From Prunella strophiata (taxonomy: Eukaryota > Chordata > Aves > Passeriformes > Prunellidae): a stretch of DNA of 64,000 nt. The translations under genes were made by a program, and so were the position numbers. Below, one piece after another: positions 23,181-35,219 of this stretch (position 1 is the stretch's first letter; every line of letters starts with the position of its first letter). Under the pieces are notes generated by a model. The model searched no databases. It worked only from the letters and a program-made list of their open reading frames with translations, and was not told where the DNA came from. Location: assembly GCA_036583965.1 (NCBI GenBank), contig JAZBQD010000013.1, positions 8,988,763 to 9,052,762 on the forward strand, in the 5' to 3' direction.

Positions 23181-25637
23181 GTGATGAGCTGTGTGCTTCC
23201 CCTGCTGCACTTTCTGAACAAGCCATTCTGGGCTCACGAGAAAGGATACAGGAAGATGTTCTTCATCCAGGGAGCATCCAGTGGAAATGCACCTCAGTTT
23301 TTAAGGGCTGAGACTTGCACTGTGCTGAGCTCTGCTGGTGCTGGAGCTGCAGCAGCTCCATTCCAGCACCCAGGAACTGCCCTTGCAGGTGCCTGGGGAG
23401 CACTGGGAGCACTGGGAAACACTGGGAGCAATCCTTGCCCTGTCTGCCTGTGCTTCCCTACACTGAGGAGTTTTCTTCAGGGACCAGACAAGCAATGCCT
23501 AAATAAATAGTCCAAGTGGATGCAATTCCAAGCTCATATCATGTTACAGTAATCAGAGGATAAAATTGTTTTTCTCTGTGACCTTGTTACAACCGTTTGC
23601 GAAGTCTGTGGAGAAAACTGCATGTCTAAATCAATCCTCCCTGTGGAGAGTGTCACTGCTCCTCTCAGAAGGCAATTAAAAAGGAGCTTTAGCTGCAGAA
23701 GGGGCCAAGGGAGCCTGTGGTGCTGCAGGGGCTCTTGGAGAAGTTGCTCCAGGACCTGAACTGGGGGACATCCCATCCTGGAGGGACCCAGACATGCCAG
23801 TGGGAATCACGTGGATGGGTGGGGATAATATCACTGTTAATTGATTTGCTTTTGATAGAGTGAGCTTGAGTTTATTGTAAAACTCCTGGCACCATTGGAG
23901 GGCTGCCTGCTATTATCAGTCCAAATAAATATGGGTTAACAACAAATTTGAAACATCTGCTGGGGCTGAAGCCATCTCTGTTAGGATGTTCCCAGTGCAG
24001 TGCCTCAAGTGAGTGAGGTGATGGGAGTCCCAGCTCCAAGGGATGTGTGCAGGGGACATCAGCCACCACCCAGCATGTCTGACTGGTCCTGCTGGGACTC
24101 TGGCTCCCATGGGATCTCCAGTGCTCCTATGGGATCTCCAGTGCTCCTATGGGAATGCTGCTGGGCAGCACACTGCAGCTGCAGCCCCAGGACAGAGCTT
24201 GACCCAGGCAGGGCTGTCTGGGGGTCCCGTGGGCCCCTCCTGTCACACAGCAGTGCTAGGGACACTGTGGTGCCAGCTTCCAGACCCCAGTGATGGCAGA
24301 GCCCTTGATGCCGTGAGGCTGGTGATGCTCAGGGTCCTGGGATGAAGGAACAGGATTTGTACCTGGCACATCTCAGACTTTAGAGCCATTTCCAGGCTTC
24401 TCCTGCACTGAAATCTGAGGCAAAAGCTGCTGAGAGAGCAGCTGAGCACCAGGGTGCAGCTCTTGGTGCTCTGGGATGTGTGGGGCTCCCCAGCACCCGG
24501 GGGTCAGAGAGACTGAGGCAGAGCCCTTGGAGATGAGATGAAGGCAGCAGGAGGGAGAGAGGGAGGGAGGGAGGGAAGAAGGGAGGGTTTTCTCACAGGA
24601 ACCTTGTGGGAAAAGCAAAACCTCTTGTCGTGGTTCACTGCCTGCCCGTCTAATGCCGTCCCCGAGGGAGCCGGTCAGGCGCCATAAAACCAGGCAATTT
24701 GCCCCGGAAATAGGTGAAGAGATGGAAATGTGCTGAGGCGATGTAAATGTGCCACCCCGCAGGGGCCGGGGTCCCGCCGGGCAGCTGCTGAGCGGGGAGG
24801 GTGTGGGGACAGGGGCTGCCCGAGGGGACCCCCCCGCCATGGGAATGCAGGGGGATTTCAGGGCCAGGCTGCCTCCTCCTTGCCCGTGGCACTGCAGGGA
24901 ACCCGCCCTGGCCGTGCTGGTGCTGTGCCCCCGGGGTTCCGAGCATCCCCGAGACTCCGGAGGGGTGCTCGCTGCCGTGCCCCCAGCCGGGAGCACTTGC
25001 AGTGGGCAGAACATCCTTCCACTGTCCTGCCTGGAGGGTCCCGACCCTGGGACAGCCGGCACCCAGTGTGAGAGCCTGGAATTCCGCTGGAAATCAGCTC
25101 GAAAATCAGCTCAGCCCGGCAGCCAAACTCAGACGTGGTTTTGGTGGATGTTGAATGTGAAGCAAGGCTGGGATCACTGCATCAGCGGGTGTTGGTGCAG
25201 GGCTGAGTGGGGCCTCGGGGCTGCTGGTGCCACAAGCAGTTTTGCTGATTTTTGGATGCTTGGGATGCTCGGTGCTGACTAAACAACAACTCGGTGCCGG
25301 GGAGGCAGCGCGGTCGGGGCACGCTGTAAATCCAGCCCTGGGGGAGGTCACGGAGATGAGATCCGCCTCAACCTCACGCACTAGGAATTCGAGAAAGCCA
25401 CCTTGGCCACCCTCATCCTTCCTCCCACAGTGCCTGAGACAGGCCAGACCCTGTCAGCTGGGATCTGCCTGGATCCTCCTAAATCAGCGCTCTGCTCTGC
25501 CTGTTCCTGAGCACAATCCTATCTCCTGGCTGTTGGACCGCGGCCAGACGCAATCACTTCTCTGAAAGACTCGCTAAATATGTTCAGCAAAAGAATTTAA
25601 TTAGCCCCTTTCTCTTCCACATGAAGGTTTTTTAAGG
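23181..25637. other. Unique non-coding DNA, partly GC/CpG-rich
   Basis: 24640-25000 is GC-rich with scattered CpG. A short 'actgggagc' repetition lies at 23397-23430. A degenerate GGGA purine run lies at 24551-24587. Frames up to about 230 codons on opposite strands overlap each other and are unrecognised. Confidence 0.4.
24109..24153. repeat. 20-bp tandem duplication
   Basis: Two identical 20-bp units (24109-24128 and 24129-24148, starting ATGGGATCTCC) plus a 5-bp partial third. Identity implies a recent event. Confidence 0.92.

Positions 25638-25675
<38 letters not shown>
25638..25675. repeat. Pure poly(A) tract, A38
   Basis: Thirty-eight uninterrupted A, followed by GGAAATAAAGGAAAAG. An upstream processed-gene body was not recognised and no flanking duplication was seen, so origin by retrotransposition is unproven. 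Confidence 0.95.
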
Positions 25676-25677
<2 letters not shown>

Positions 25678-28063
25678 AAATAAAGGAAAAGAAAGAAGAT
25701 CCTTGTCTCCCCAGTCCATTTTCCCAGCTCGTGGTTGCAGCTCCTGCTGCTCTGTTTGGGATTTCAGCGTGTCTTGCTTGGCTTGCCAAGGCCTGGAGAG
25801 CAGAACCTGGTCCTGCCCCTGCACTGAGCTCCCAGGTGTGCCAGTGGGAAGAGCTGTGCATCCCTGCTCCTGCCCGAGGAGGCCATTTACTGGGACTTGG
25901 AGTTGAAAGGATTGTTTGGTTGAGATTTTTGTTTTCAGCCTGAACTCCTGCGAGGGATGAATCATAGCTGCGTGCGTCTGGCTGAGCTACAGGGGAACAC
26001 AGGGACCAGCACATGTCCCTGCCAGGAGAGCTCCTCTCAGAGTCCCTGTGTCCCTGCCATCCTGCTCCTCCCCCGTGCGAGGGGGAGGGAGATCATCTCC
26101 TGAAACGGCTCCAGCTGGGGGACTGCAGGCAGGGAAGGCAGGGAGCTGTGGCTTAGAGGGGGCTGTGCCCGGAAAATGCCTGGTGCTGTTTGTCCTAACC
26201 AACCCCTCCTGCTGTGGGAAGCAGGTGGGGACTGGGGGTGGCCTGGCTTCTCCTCCTGGCTAAGGATGGGGATTCTGCAGCATTGATACCAACACTGAGG
26301 CTTGAAGTTGGTGTCTAGACTGGGATAAACTGTGCTTGTGTCACCCGTGTTGCCAAAACCTTCGCCTGATCCTTTCTGTGCGCAGGCAAGGGCAATGAGA
26401 ACATCCCCTTGTGGTTGTGCCATTATTTTCACCTGAGTCAGGCTTGGGATTGAGGTGCATGGAAATCAGATCCCTGTGGATGGAGCTCTGCTCAGCCTGG
26501 GGTTCAGGGCATGGCACCCAGTGATCCCCTGGGGCTGGATGAGGTGCTGCTGTCAGGTGAAGCAGTCGGGAACCAATCTGTTAGGAAATTTATGAAATGT
26601 TATGTAACTGCGAGGAACCAAAAGACAGACTCTCTTAAAATGATATCCTTGTTAATAATCTCCTTCATCCATCACTGCTGCTCAAGGATCCTCTCGCTTT
26701 TATGCTGAACATAAATTATTTGGTGGTGGGAGGAGGGGTTCTCCGGGCGATGGGAATTACAAACAGCTGGTTGACCACAAATTGCACCTCCTGCATCATC
26801 AGTGAGTGCACGTGAGCTCAGCACCAGCCCTGCACGCTGCATTCATGACCAGGGTGGGATATTCTCACTCTGATGATGCAGAATCCCTGGTTTTTTGGTA
26901 CCCACATGGCTCTGTGTGTTGTAAGGATAGCAGAGCCAGGACTCCCACCCTCATCCTCCTGCCCAGCATCAGTCAGGTCCTGGCTTCAAACCTCACCAGG
27001 CACATGGAGGGTGTCAGAGCTGGATGTCAGAATCCCCACTTGAGGGGCCTCAGTTTTAGAGGGACACCCCACAGCAGCTTCTGAACCCCCTTCTGGTTTG
27101 CTGGGTATTTTCCCAGAATCACTCATCTCTCCTGCAGCCCTTGGCCATCCCTTCTGTTTCACAGCATGGCCAAAGCTAATGCTGATGTTGGCGTTCGTGT
27201 GGAGCTAAGGGTTAAGGGGAAGGGATCAAACCACAGAACAGAGAGTGAATGCAGCTTTTCTTGTTCGTGCTGCATTGTGATATATTTAAACTTTCATTTA
27301 GCATAAATACTGTAGGTCAAACACCAGACAGATTCACCAATTATATTTTCCCCTATTAGATGAAATATGTTTCTAATTTGGCCATAGTTTTGTTTTATTA
27401 GACCTGTGGCAGTGAGGGTGACCCTGTTTCAAAATAACCTTTTCAGATCATTTAGCCCCAGTCTTTTGCAAATAGAGTTTGATAAAGCAAAAATGTGCCA
27501 GTCTATTTTTTAAGTGAGGGTTATGTGAACCCAATTCCTTCCCCAAGTCAGGCTGGGGCCCCGCTGGAGCTTGGGAGCCCTTAGGAAAGCGTTATGTTAC
27601 AGTCACTCTGTGTGTGCTCAGTGAGTGCCCCAGCGTGTGCAGAGAGAACTCAAATTGTGTTTATTTTGCACTGCGGGTTTGAGCCAGAGGATTTTTGTCT
27701 CTTTAAAATGTAATGAAATGTAGTACTAGCATTTCCTGGGCTTCAGAGCTTCCCTGCGTGCTATTGGAAGGACAGCAAGGGGCGATGTGCTGACTCCAGC
27801 TCCAGATCTCCCTGGTTTTCTTAAAAGCAAGATCCCCAGAGCAGGAACATCAGGTATCTTTCGGGATCAGCTTTTGCTTTTTGTGTGCGGTGAAAACGGG
27901 AGAGACGAGTTATTTTTACTTTATGCAACTCCATTTTTCTCCTGGCTTATCTGATCCGCTTATTGTACCCAGGGCTTTATTTCCTTCAGGCTCCAAAGGA
28001 AAGCTCCGAGCCTCCCGGAGCCCATTCAGCCTCGGTGTGATAGCATCAGCTCCGATGGCAGCG
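25676..28063. other. Unique non-coding DNA with AT-rich sub-blocks
   Basis: Ordinary single-copy DNA; 26560-26720 and 27230-27720 are AT-rich and regulatory-looking. The frame at 27881-28330 spans two tandem duplications and is not a recognised protein. Confidence 0.35.
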
Positions 28064-28103
28064 CTATCGCCGCCGTTATCCCCCTATCGCCGCCCTTATC
28101 GCG
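28064..28103. repeat. 20-bp CpG-rich tandem duplication
   Basis: Units CTATCGCCGCCGTTATCCCC (28064-28083) and CTATCGCCGCCCTTATCGCG (28084-28103). Each has TATC near the start and TTATC near the end, i.e. GATA cores in reverse orientation at 20-bp spacing. Binding is inferred. Confidence 0.85.
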
Positions 28104-28157
28104 CTGCTGACAAATCCGGCAGGAGTTCAACGCCGTGGTCGCCTGCGCCTCTGGAAG

Positions 28158-28199
28158 TTTTCCTGGGCACTCGGGGTCTTTTCCTGGGCACTCGGGGTC
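28158..28199. repeat. 21-bp perfect tandem duplication
   Basis: Unit TTTTCCTGGGCACTCGGGG plus TC, present twice without mismatch (28158-28178, 28179-28199). It lies 55 bp from another duplication. Confidence 0.95.
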
Positions 28200-28772
28200 T
28201 TCTCCCCGGCTCTGCCCTTCTGCAGAGCCTCTGGGTGCCTTGGATGAGCTCCCCACTCAGAGGGGATTTCTCCTTGAGTAGAAATTCCCTAAAGTGCCCT
28301 CGCCACTCCTTTTACCTGCAAGGTGGTTAACTGGAGTCACTTCTCCCTTTCCCTGATTTCAGCCCTGCTTCCCATATTCACACCAATTAAGATCCTGGTT
28401 CATCAGCTCCTGGCAAGGGACAAGTCCAAGAAATAAACGCCCAAGAAGGGTTGCTGGGTGCTCTTGCTGCACTGCCAGCCCTTCCAGCAGCCCTGGGATG
28501 TTTTGGGGCCATCCCTACGGGAATGGGGACCCTCACAGACACAGCCCTGTGGGGCCATGGGGCTCCCACTGCTCTGCTTCCCCTCAGCTTCTCCTGCTGC
28601 TCCCTTGGCTTAGGATGTGTGTGGACCTCTGGAAGAGTTAGGAGGCACAGCCAAGGAGGATAATAACACACAGCCACACATGTGGCACCATCGTGTCCTC
28701 CTGCTGTCACTGGGCTCCTGCAGCTCCAGTGATGCCTGTGCCAACACCACCCAGGGCAGGAGCTCCCTGTGG
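28200..28772. other. Unique non-coding DNA
   Basis: Single-copy sequence between tandem duplications and a minisatellite. No gene or transposon recognised. Confidence 0.45.
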
Positions 28773-29170
28773 CCAAACAGCAGGAATGGCCCCATCCCTA
28801 AAAGGCCCCATCCCAAACAGGAATGTCACCATCCCCAACACGCGGATCCCCCAAAGATGGCCCCATCCCCAAACGACAGGAATGTACCATCCCCAAACAG
28901 ATGCACCATCCCCAAACACAGGAATGTCACATCCCCAAAGAGCAGTGGCCCCATCCCCAAACAGCAGGAATGTCACCAGTCCCCAAACAGCAGGAATGTC
29001 ACCATCCCCAAACAGCAGGAATGGCCCCATCCCCAAACAGCAGATGTCACCAGCCCCAAACAGCAGGAATGGCCCCATCCCCAAACGACAGGAATGGCAC
29101 CTGCCCCAACAGCAGGAATGGCCCAGCCCCAAACAGCAGGAATGGCACCATCCCCAAACAGCAGGAATGA
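28773..29170. repeat. 25-bp minisatellite
   Basis: About 16 tandem copies of a 25-bp unit (AAACAGCAGGAATG, then TCA or GCC, then CCATCCCC). The full period is exact at 28985, 29010 and 29035; other copies are shortened (for example 28885-28925) or carry point changes. Copies of two main types (TCA and GCC) are intermixed. Overlapping frames in all directions are read-through. Confidence 0.95.
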
Positions 29171-31785
29171 CGTCGTCGCCAGTGCTTTCATCATCCTGAA
29201 TTGACATCATTCAAAGCAACAATCACAGCGAAGCTTTGCATTTAGAGATTAAAACCAGCTGGAAAGCAGCGTGTATCCTGTGCAGAAAATGGTTGTTAAG
29301 ATGGTGCTTTGAGTCGAGAAAGTCACGCCTCAAAGTTTGCTGAAATTCGATATTCTTAGCAAATGTTATTGTTACTTGTTAAATATTTGGTGAAATGCAA
29401 AGATCAACACCAAAGAAAACTATCAGCAGTGGCAAAACAAAATCAATGTTAAAATGTCCTTGAAATTAATCCATCCCTGTGAAATGTCCTCAGCTCCCTG
29501 AAACCACCATTTCCAATGGAAATTCTCCATCAGAAAATTTCCTACAACTCTGCTCAAAGCCTGGAACTCCAGAGCTGAACCATTTCAGACACCGTTCAAA
29601 GCTATTTTTGTTAAGTCTTTAAAACCCTTTCAGACTTTATGGAGAGAAAATCCCTCTCTGTGCTGTCACTGAATTTAACAGTCTCATTTCCAGGCTGGGT
29701 GGGGACACTCCTGTCCCCCCCTCTCTGTCAGGATGAGATTTCTCCCCATCACTCCCCAGGCTGCCTCTGTCCTGTTTTCTCTGCAGGAACCCTCCCTGCC
29801 TCCATGCCACAGGGACAGGAGATGGTTTTGCTCAGGCTGTGTCCCTGAGCAGGGTTTGCTCCCCAACAGCACTGAGCAGTTCCTCCCATCACCCCGAGAG
29901 CTCCACTTGCTCCAGAGGCTGCTGCCAGTGCCAGAGACCTCTGAGACCCAGGCCAAGCTCTTGCACCACGGGGAGAAGGTGGAACTTGATCTTAAGCAAA
30001 ACAGAAATGTCGCCAAGGGTTTCAACTGAAAACTGAAGCTGGAAGGAGTGAAGTTTCCACCTCCTCAGCTCTTCTGGACAAGCTGGGGCTGTGGGGCACC
30101 TGGGGGCTGCCCATTTTACCCAGCACAGGTTAGGAGGAGCAGCTGGACACTCCCTGGGAAAGGGAAATATGGGAATGCCTTCAGCAATGTCTTGTGTGGT
30201 TGCTGTTCTCTTTCCTCCTGTTTTTTTCCCCCCCCACATTTTCCCCCAGGTGTTTGATCCAAAGGACAATTCTGGGTCACAGAACTTGCAAGCAAGTGGA
30301 GAAAGTGACTTTATTTCTAGGTAGAAGCCAAATTTGGGAGTACTGGCCGCAGCAGGTCACACCCTGTGGAAGGGTGTGTGTCTGAACTGAGTGTGCAGAA
30401 AACAGCAGCACACGGCACAGGGGAGCAAAGCAGGTCACTGAAACACTTGTCAGCTTTTCAACATTGTTCACAGACATTTTGGCATCCCAAAAACTGACAG
30501 GGGATCAAATGTTCCCAAATGGTGAAATCTCTAAGTAAGAAAAAGGCACATGTGCTTTTGAAAGGGTCTTGTGTTCTGAGCACTGCAGACTGCAGCAGCC
30601 ATAAATTGTATTTACAGCCTTGCTGAAGCGTGTCCTGTTTACACCGTCTGATCTCTGTCCTGGGGACTGACTGAACCTATCAAGGACCAAAAACCCCATA
30701 ATTCCTTTTATTTGGAATAATGGGGAGGAGCAGGATGATGTTCTCACAGCAGCCTCAGATTCCTCAGAGCTGTGTGTCTGCTGCTGCCTCAGACTCTCCA
30801 GCAAGGGCAGGTCCTTCACTCTGACCATTGTCCCAGCACCAGTGCTGGGTTATGCCAGCAGAACACTCAGGGCTGCATCTAGGCATGAGCTGTGCTTTTC
30901 AGGGACATCCCAGGAGCTGGGACCAGCTGAAGAAATGTCTTTTAAGCTGGTTTCCATAATTTGAGAAGCTCAGGGTGTTCCTTGCCAGGCTGTGCTGCCA
31001 TGCAGGTTTCTTGGTGTCGCTGATGTCAGATATGAATCCTGGTTTAACTTCCAGAAGGGATAGGATATGGCTTTTCCTTGTTATTTGGAAACTTTCCCAT
31101 GGAGCTCTGTACACTCTGTTTTCCTGTCTGGTACCAGGGTGAGCCCAGATGCTGAAGGCAGACTCCATCATCCATATCATGGCCTGGGACATTTACTGGC
31201 AGATGACTCCTGCATGGGCAAAGGGCAGCTCCAAGTTATCTGAGGGAAACCAAGGTGCTTCTGGTTGTTCTGCCAGCCCTGGTGACCCCCAGCCCCTCAG
31301 GCAGGAGGTGATGGGGAGGACACCTGGGCACAGATGGCACAGCATGGCTGGCACCTGACCAGGGCACATCACAGAGCACCCTGGGCTCAGCAGGGCTGTC
31401 CCAGCCCCTTGTGTGGCTCTCTTGTGCTCTCTGGGGCTCTCCAGGACCTGCTCATCCAGAGTCTGTTGCTGCCTGAGCACAACCAGAGAGTTTCTTCAGC
31501 AGTGGAAAAGTTATTTTCCTAAACGGACATTAATGTTTTTTCCATTAATTGGAAGAAATTCTGCGGCTATGGAAAACCTTAAAGTGATATCACTGTGAAA
31601 AACTGCAAAAAATTCACACTGAAAAGGGCTTATGAAATCCAGATTTTCCCAGCCAAAAGGGACTTTAAAATAATCCCCCCAGGGCCTCCACAGCACAAGA
31701 ACTGGAGATGGCAAAGGATCCCTCGCTGGGGAAACACAATGCGGGAGGGGAGATTGTTTTGGCTGCCAGAAGAAGCATCCATCCC
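29171..31785. other. Unique non-coding DNA
   Basis: 29210-29480 is AT-rich and regulatory-looking. 29640-31480 is ordinary GC-moderate single-copy DNA; 31500-31680 is AT-rich. A short C9 run lies in the pyrimidine stretch at 30220-30235. No gene recognised. Confidence 0.4.
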
Positions 31786-32847
31786 ATCCCATCCCATCCC
31801 ATCCCATCCCATCCCATCCCATCCCATCCCATCCCATCCCAATCCCATCCCATCCCCATCCCCTCCCATCCCATCCCATCCATCCCATCCCATCCATCCC
31901 ATCCCATCCCATCCATCCCATCCCATCCATCCCATCCCATCCATCCCATCCCATCCCATCCCATCCCATCCCATCCCATCCCATCCCATCCCATCCCATC
32001 CCATCCCATCCCATCCCATCCCATCCCATCCCATCCCATCCCATCCCATCCCATCCCATCCCATCCCATCCCCTCCCATCCCATCCCATCCATCCCATCC
32101 CATCCCATCCCATCCCCTCCCATCCCATCCCATCCATCCCATCCCATCCCATCCCCTCCCATCCCATCCCATCCATCCCATCCCATCCATCCCATCCCCA
32201 TCCCCTCCCATCCCATCCCATCCCATCCATCCCATCCCATCCCATCCCATCCCATCCCATCCCATCCCATCCATCCCATCCCATCCCATCCCATCCCCTC
32301 CCATCCCATCCCATCCCCTCCCATCCCATCCCATCCATCCCATCCCATCCCATCCCATCCCATCCATCCCATCCCATCCCATCCATCCCATCCCATCCCC
32401 TCCCATCCCATCCCATCCCATCCCATCCCATCCATCCCATCCCATCCATCCCATCCCATCCATCCCATCCCATCCCCTCCCATCCCATCCCATCCATCCC
32501 ATCCCATCCCATCCCATCCCCTCCCATCCCATCCCATCCCCTCCCATCCCATCCCATCCCATCCATCCCATCCCATCCCATCCATCCCATCCCATCCCAT
32601 CCCATCCCATCCATCCCATCCCATCCATCCCATCCCATCCATCCCATCCCATCCATCCCATCCCATCCCATCCATCCCATCCCATCCCATCCATCCCATC
32701 CCATCCATCCCATCCCATCCCATCCATCCCATCCCATCCCATCCCATCCCATCCCATCCCATCCATCCCATCCCATCCATCCCATCCCATCCATCCCATC
32801 CCATCCATCCCATCCCATCCCATCCCATCCATCCCATCCCATCCCAT
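31786..32847. repeat. (CATCC)n long satellite-like array, 1.06 kb
   Basis: About 1,062 bp built from ATCCC (5-mer) units with frequent ATCC (4-mer) steps and occasional CTCCC variants. A pure 5-mer stretch occupies about 31945-32070; elsewhere 4-mer insertions recur every 10-35 bp, giving a mosaic. The bottom strand is (TGGGA)n with regular G3 runs. Open frames of 400-510 codons here (Gly-Trp-Asp-Gly-Met or Pro-Ser-His) are artefacts of the missing stop codons. Confidence 0.97.
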
Positions 32848-34246
32848 ATCCTTGGGAAGGAGGGAAGCATCCACAATGACACAGGGCAGGGCAGAGCAGC
32901 AGGACGAGCCTTGGTGTCATGGCAGATGGGCTGAGGCTCTTCCTCTGACCTTCCCAGTTCAGGAACTGGCAGGGACATGAGCAGAGGGTCCTGGCCATGG
33001 TCATCCCTTCCCACAGAGAGCCTGGGAGCAGCTCTGTCCCCATGCTCTGGTGTCACCAGAGCCCTGGTCCTGCAGCCACGTGAGTGCCCAGCAAAGGCAG
33101 AGCCAGCCTGGCTCACACAGCCCAATTACCACAGGCATAATTGTTTGCAGAATTGGAGCCTTCATTTGCTTTGAGTTCTTCCCAACTTGCCCAGTCCTCC
33201 AATATCTCCCTGCACTGTCAGACATTCTCTGTTCCAACACAAATACAGATTTTTCTGGAAATGTGATTTATTTCCCCTAATTTTGATCTCTTCTTGCATT
33301 CTTCAGTTGAAGAAGCAGAACCCATGAAGAGTTTGGCTGACAGAAGTATTTGTGCAAAGGTTTCCTTTTATCCCCTCTTCTATATTTTTCTCAAAAACAG
33401 CTACCTAAATCCAAATAAGATTAAGAGAAAAACCTTTCCAATGGGCTACATTAATTTAGTTACCAGATCCTTTGCAACGATGAAAGAAGCACAATATTCT
33501 TATGTAATAAGTCCTGCTTTATAAATGCATTAATTCTTAAACTATATTGTTTTAATAAACAAGGCTCTAGACATGCCCAAGGGCACTGGTATTCTCAGAA
33601 GAGTTTTCCAAGAAGGCTTGTGTTGTTGGATTATTATTCCATTACTTCCAAGTTCACTGAGTGGAGCTATTTTTTTTCATACTCATATTGCAGTAAAAAC
33701 AACAACTTTCAAATACTTTCTTGAGGAGATTGGGAATCAAAATGGAAACTATTTGTGTAGGATGAGAAGTGCTGAAAGTCTTTCAGTTCATGCAATTACA
33801 TCGGGAATCTGAGGCCTGACTTGTTATTAAGGGGCAGGAGGGTGGGGAATTAGGTCACTGTGGAGCTTTCTGGGCTAATCCCACTCCTGGGGATACACTG
33901 GGGGAGCTGTGGGCAAGCCTGAGGGGCTCAGGCAGGACCCAGCTCTTGGCCATGCCCACCCTGGTCCAGCAGGACCTCAGGGGTGTTGGTGGCTGGATGA
34001 TGAGCACTGCCCTTGAGCTGCTCCAGCACTGTGTCCCTCCTGCTGTGGCTCCTCTCCTGCTGCCTCTGAGCTCAGTTTCCCTTCAGCTCCCCCAGATCCA
34101 CCCCACAGGGGTGAGCCAGAGGCTTTTAAGACTCATTTTAAGATCCCATCTCTTGGAATCCCTCCCTTGCTGGCTAAGCTGGGCAGCACCAAGCTGGTAA
34201 GGCATGGCTCAGGCAGGGCAGGGTGGACAGCAAGTTCTGGCTGGCT
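32848..34246. other. Unique non-coding DNA
   Basis: 33240-33800 is AT-rich; the rest is ordinary. No transposon tail or coding frame recognised up to the LTR target site. Confidence 0.4.
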
Positions 34247-34252
34247 CTGGGA
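34247..34252. repeat. Left target-site duplication of LTR B
   Basis: CTGGGA directly before the TGTC start of the LTR; identical to 34867-34872. Confidence 0.8.
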
Positions 34253-34648
34253 TGTCAGAACCCAGGACATTCCTCTGGCTGCCCTGGATGATTTGAGACC
34301 CTGGCAAGGGGCTCAGAAACCTTGGCACAGAGCCCAAGACCCCTGTGCCTTCCATTTTAGCCCATGGAAAAAATTACCAACTTTGTATGAATATTTACAA
34401 GCCACAAGAATTTGAGTAGAGTGATAGTTAATTTGTCACAGGGTGAAAAGGTAGAAATTTAGGGTTTTAGAATGGGGGTTCAAGAGGCAAGATGGAGGAA
34501 TTTGGTGTGTCCTGTCCTCCTTCTTCTTGTCCTCCATATTGTTCTGTGATGGTGACACTTTTTAATTGCTTTAGAGCAGAGACAGACTGTCTAACACAGG
34601 TGACAGGTATTGGGAAATTATTGTAAATAAAGTACACGTAGTTCTTAG

Positions 34649-34656
34649 TATAGAAA
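34649..34656 (+). promoter_or_regulatory. Mutated TATA box of LTR B
   Basis: TATAGAAA at the position of TATAAAAA in LTR A; a weakened core promoter is likely. Confidence 0.5.
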
Positions 34657-34749
34657 GTTAACACCACCCTAAAGGCTGGGATTGTGCCTCAACCCAACCT
34701 GCTGGACAGAGCTCAGCAGGTCAGAGAAAGAATGTGATAGATAAGGAAA

Positions 34750-34755
34750 AATAAA
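34750..34755 (+). terminator. Polyadenylation signal AATAAA in LTR B
   Basis: AATAAA followed by the same CAACCTTGAAAA block as in LTR A. Confidence 0.7.
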
Positions 34756-34866
34756 CAACCTTGAAAAGCAGAACTGACAAATTTCGGCTTCTTCTTCAGT
34801 CACGGGGCTGGGAGAAAAAGACTTTCTAATATCTTGGGAGCCAGAAAAATCACAGAGACCCCGAGA

Positions 34867-34872
34867 CTGGGA
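34867..34872. repeat. Right target-site duplication of LTR B
   Basis: CTGGGA, identical to the left copy. Confidence 0.8.
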
Positions 34873-35219
34873 TATCTATATTCCCATGGATATTTCCCCA
34901 GGGAACCCCTCTGAGGGAGGGCTGACTAGAGAGGCACTAACAAAAATTGTAATAATGAGATAACTCACATAACCAGCTTCTAGGTGATGCTGCACAAAGC
35001 CAGGAAAAGTCTGGAAAAGTTGCTGTGCCAGGGCAGTTCGTGCTGTATTTAAAGGATGAAAATTCATGGTTTATTCACCCCATTCAATGCTTGGTCACAT
35101 GTGGATGTGCAGTTTTGGGGTGCTGTGCTCTTACCTGATCATTCCATGCCCCACAGGGAATGAGCTGCTCCCAGCACAGAGCTGCTCTCCTCCCTCACCC
35201 TTCTGTCAGCACCGGCCAC
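34873..35219. other. Unique non-coding DNA
   Basis: Single-copy flank of LTR B. No gene or repeat recognised. Confidence 0.4.

Larger units (their letters stand above)
34253..34866 (+). mobile_element. Solo LTR B, same family as LTR A (6-bp TSD)
   Basis: A 614-bp element starting TGTCAGAACCC and ending CCCCGAGA, where LTR A has CCCCGACA, so the terminal CA has mutated to GA. It aligns end to end with LTR A with substitutions and small indels. AATAAA is kept at 34750-34755; the TATA box has become TATAGAAA (34649-34656). A perfect CTGGGA duplication on both sides shows an independent insertion, so A and B are not the two ends of one provirus. No internal retroviral sequence remains. Confidence 0.88.

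Noticed and set aside
25638..25675. A38 tract as the tail of a processed pseudogene
   Set aside because: No recognisable coding body upstream, no AATAAA at the proper distance, and no flanking duplication found.
28773..29170. CRISPR-like array
   Set aside because: Units are contiguous with no unique spacers, and the surrounding DNA is vertebrate with CR1 elements.
28617..29210. Overlapping frames of 115-195 codons with Pro-Asn-Ser-Arg-Asn repeats
   Set aside because: All follow the 25-bp minisatellite; open in several frames on both strands.
31511..33125. Frames of 408-510 codons encoding Gly-Trp-Asp-Gly-Met or His-Pro-Ile-Pro-Ser repeats
   Set aside because: Read-through of (CATCC)n in several frames on both strands; a repeat lacking stop codons, not a protein.
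3544..34866. The two LTRs as ends of one 31-kb provirus
   Set aside because: Each has its own distinct 6-bp target duplication, they are clearly diverged, and no gag, pol or env sequence lies between.
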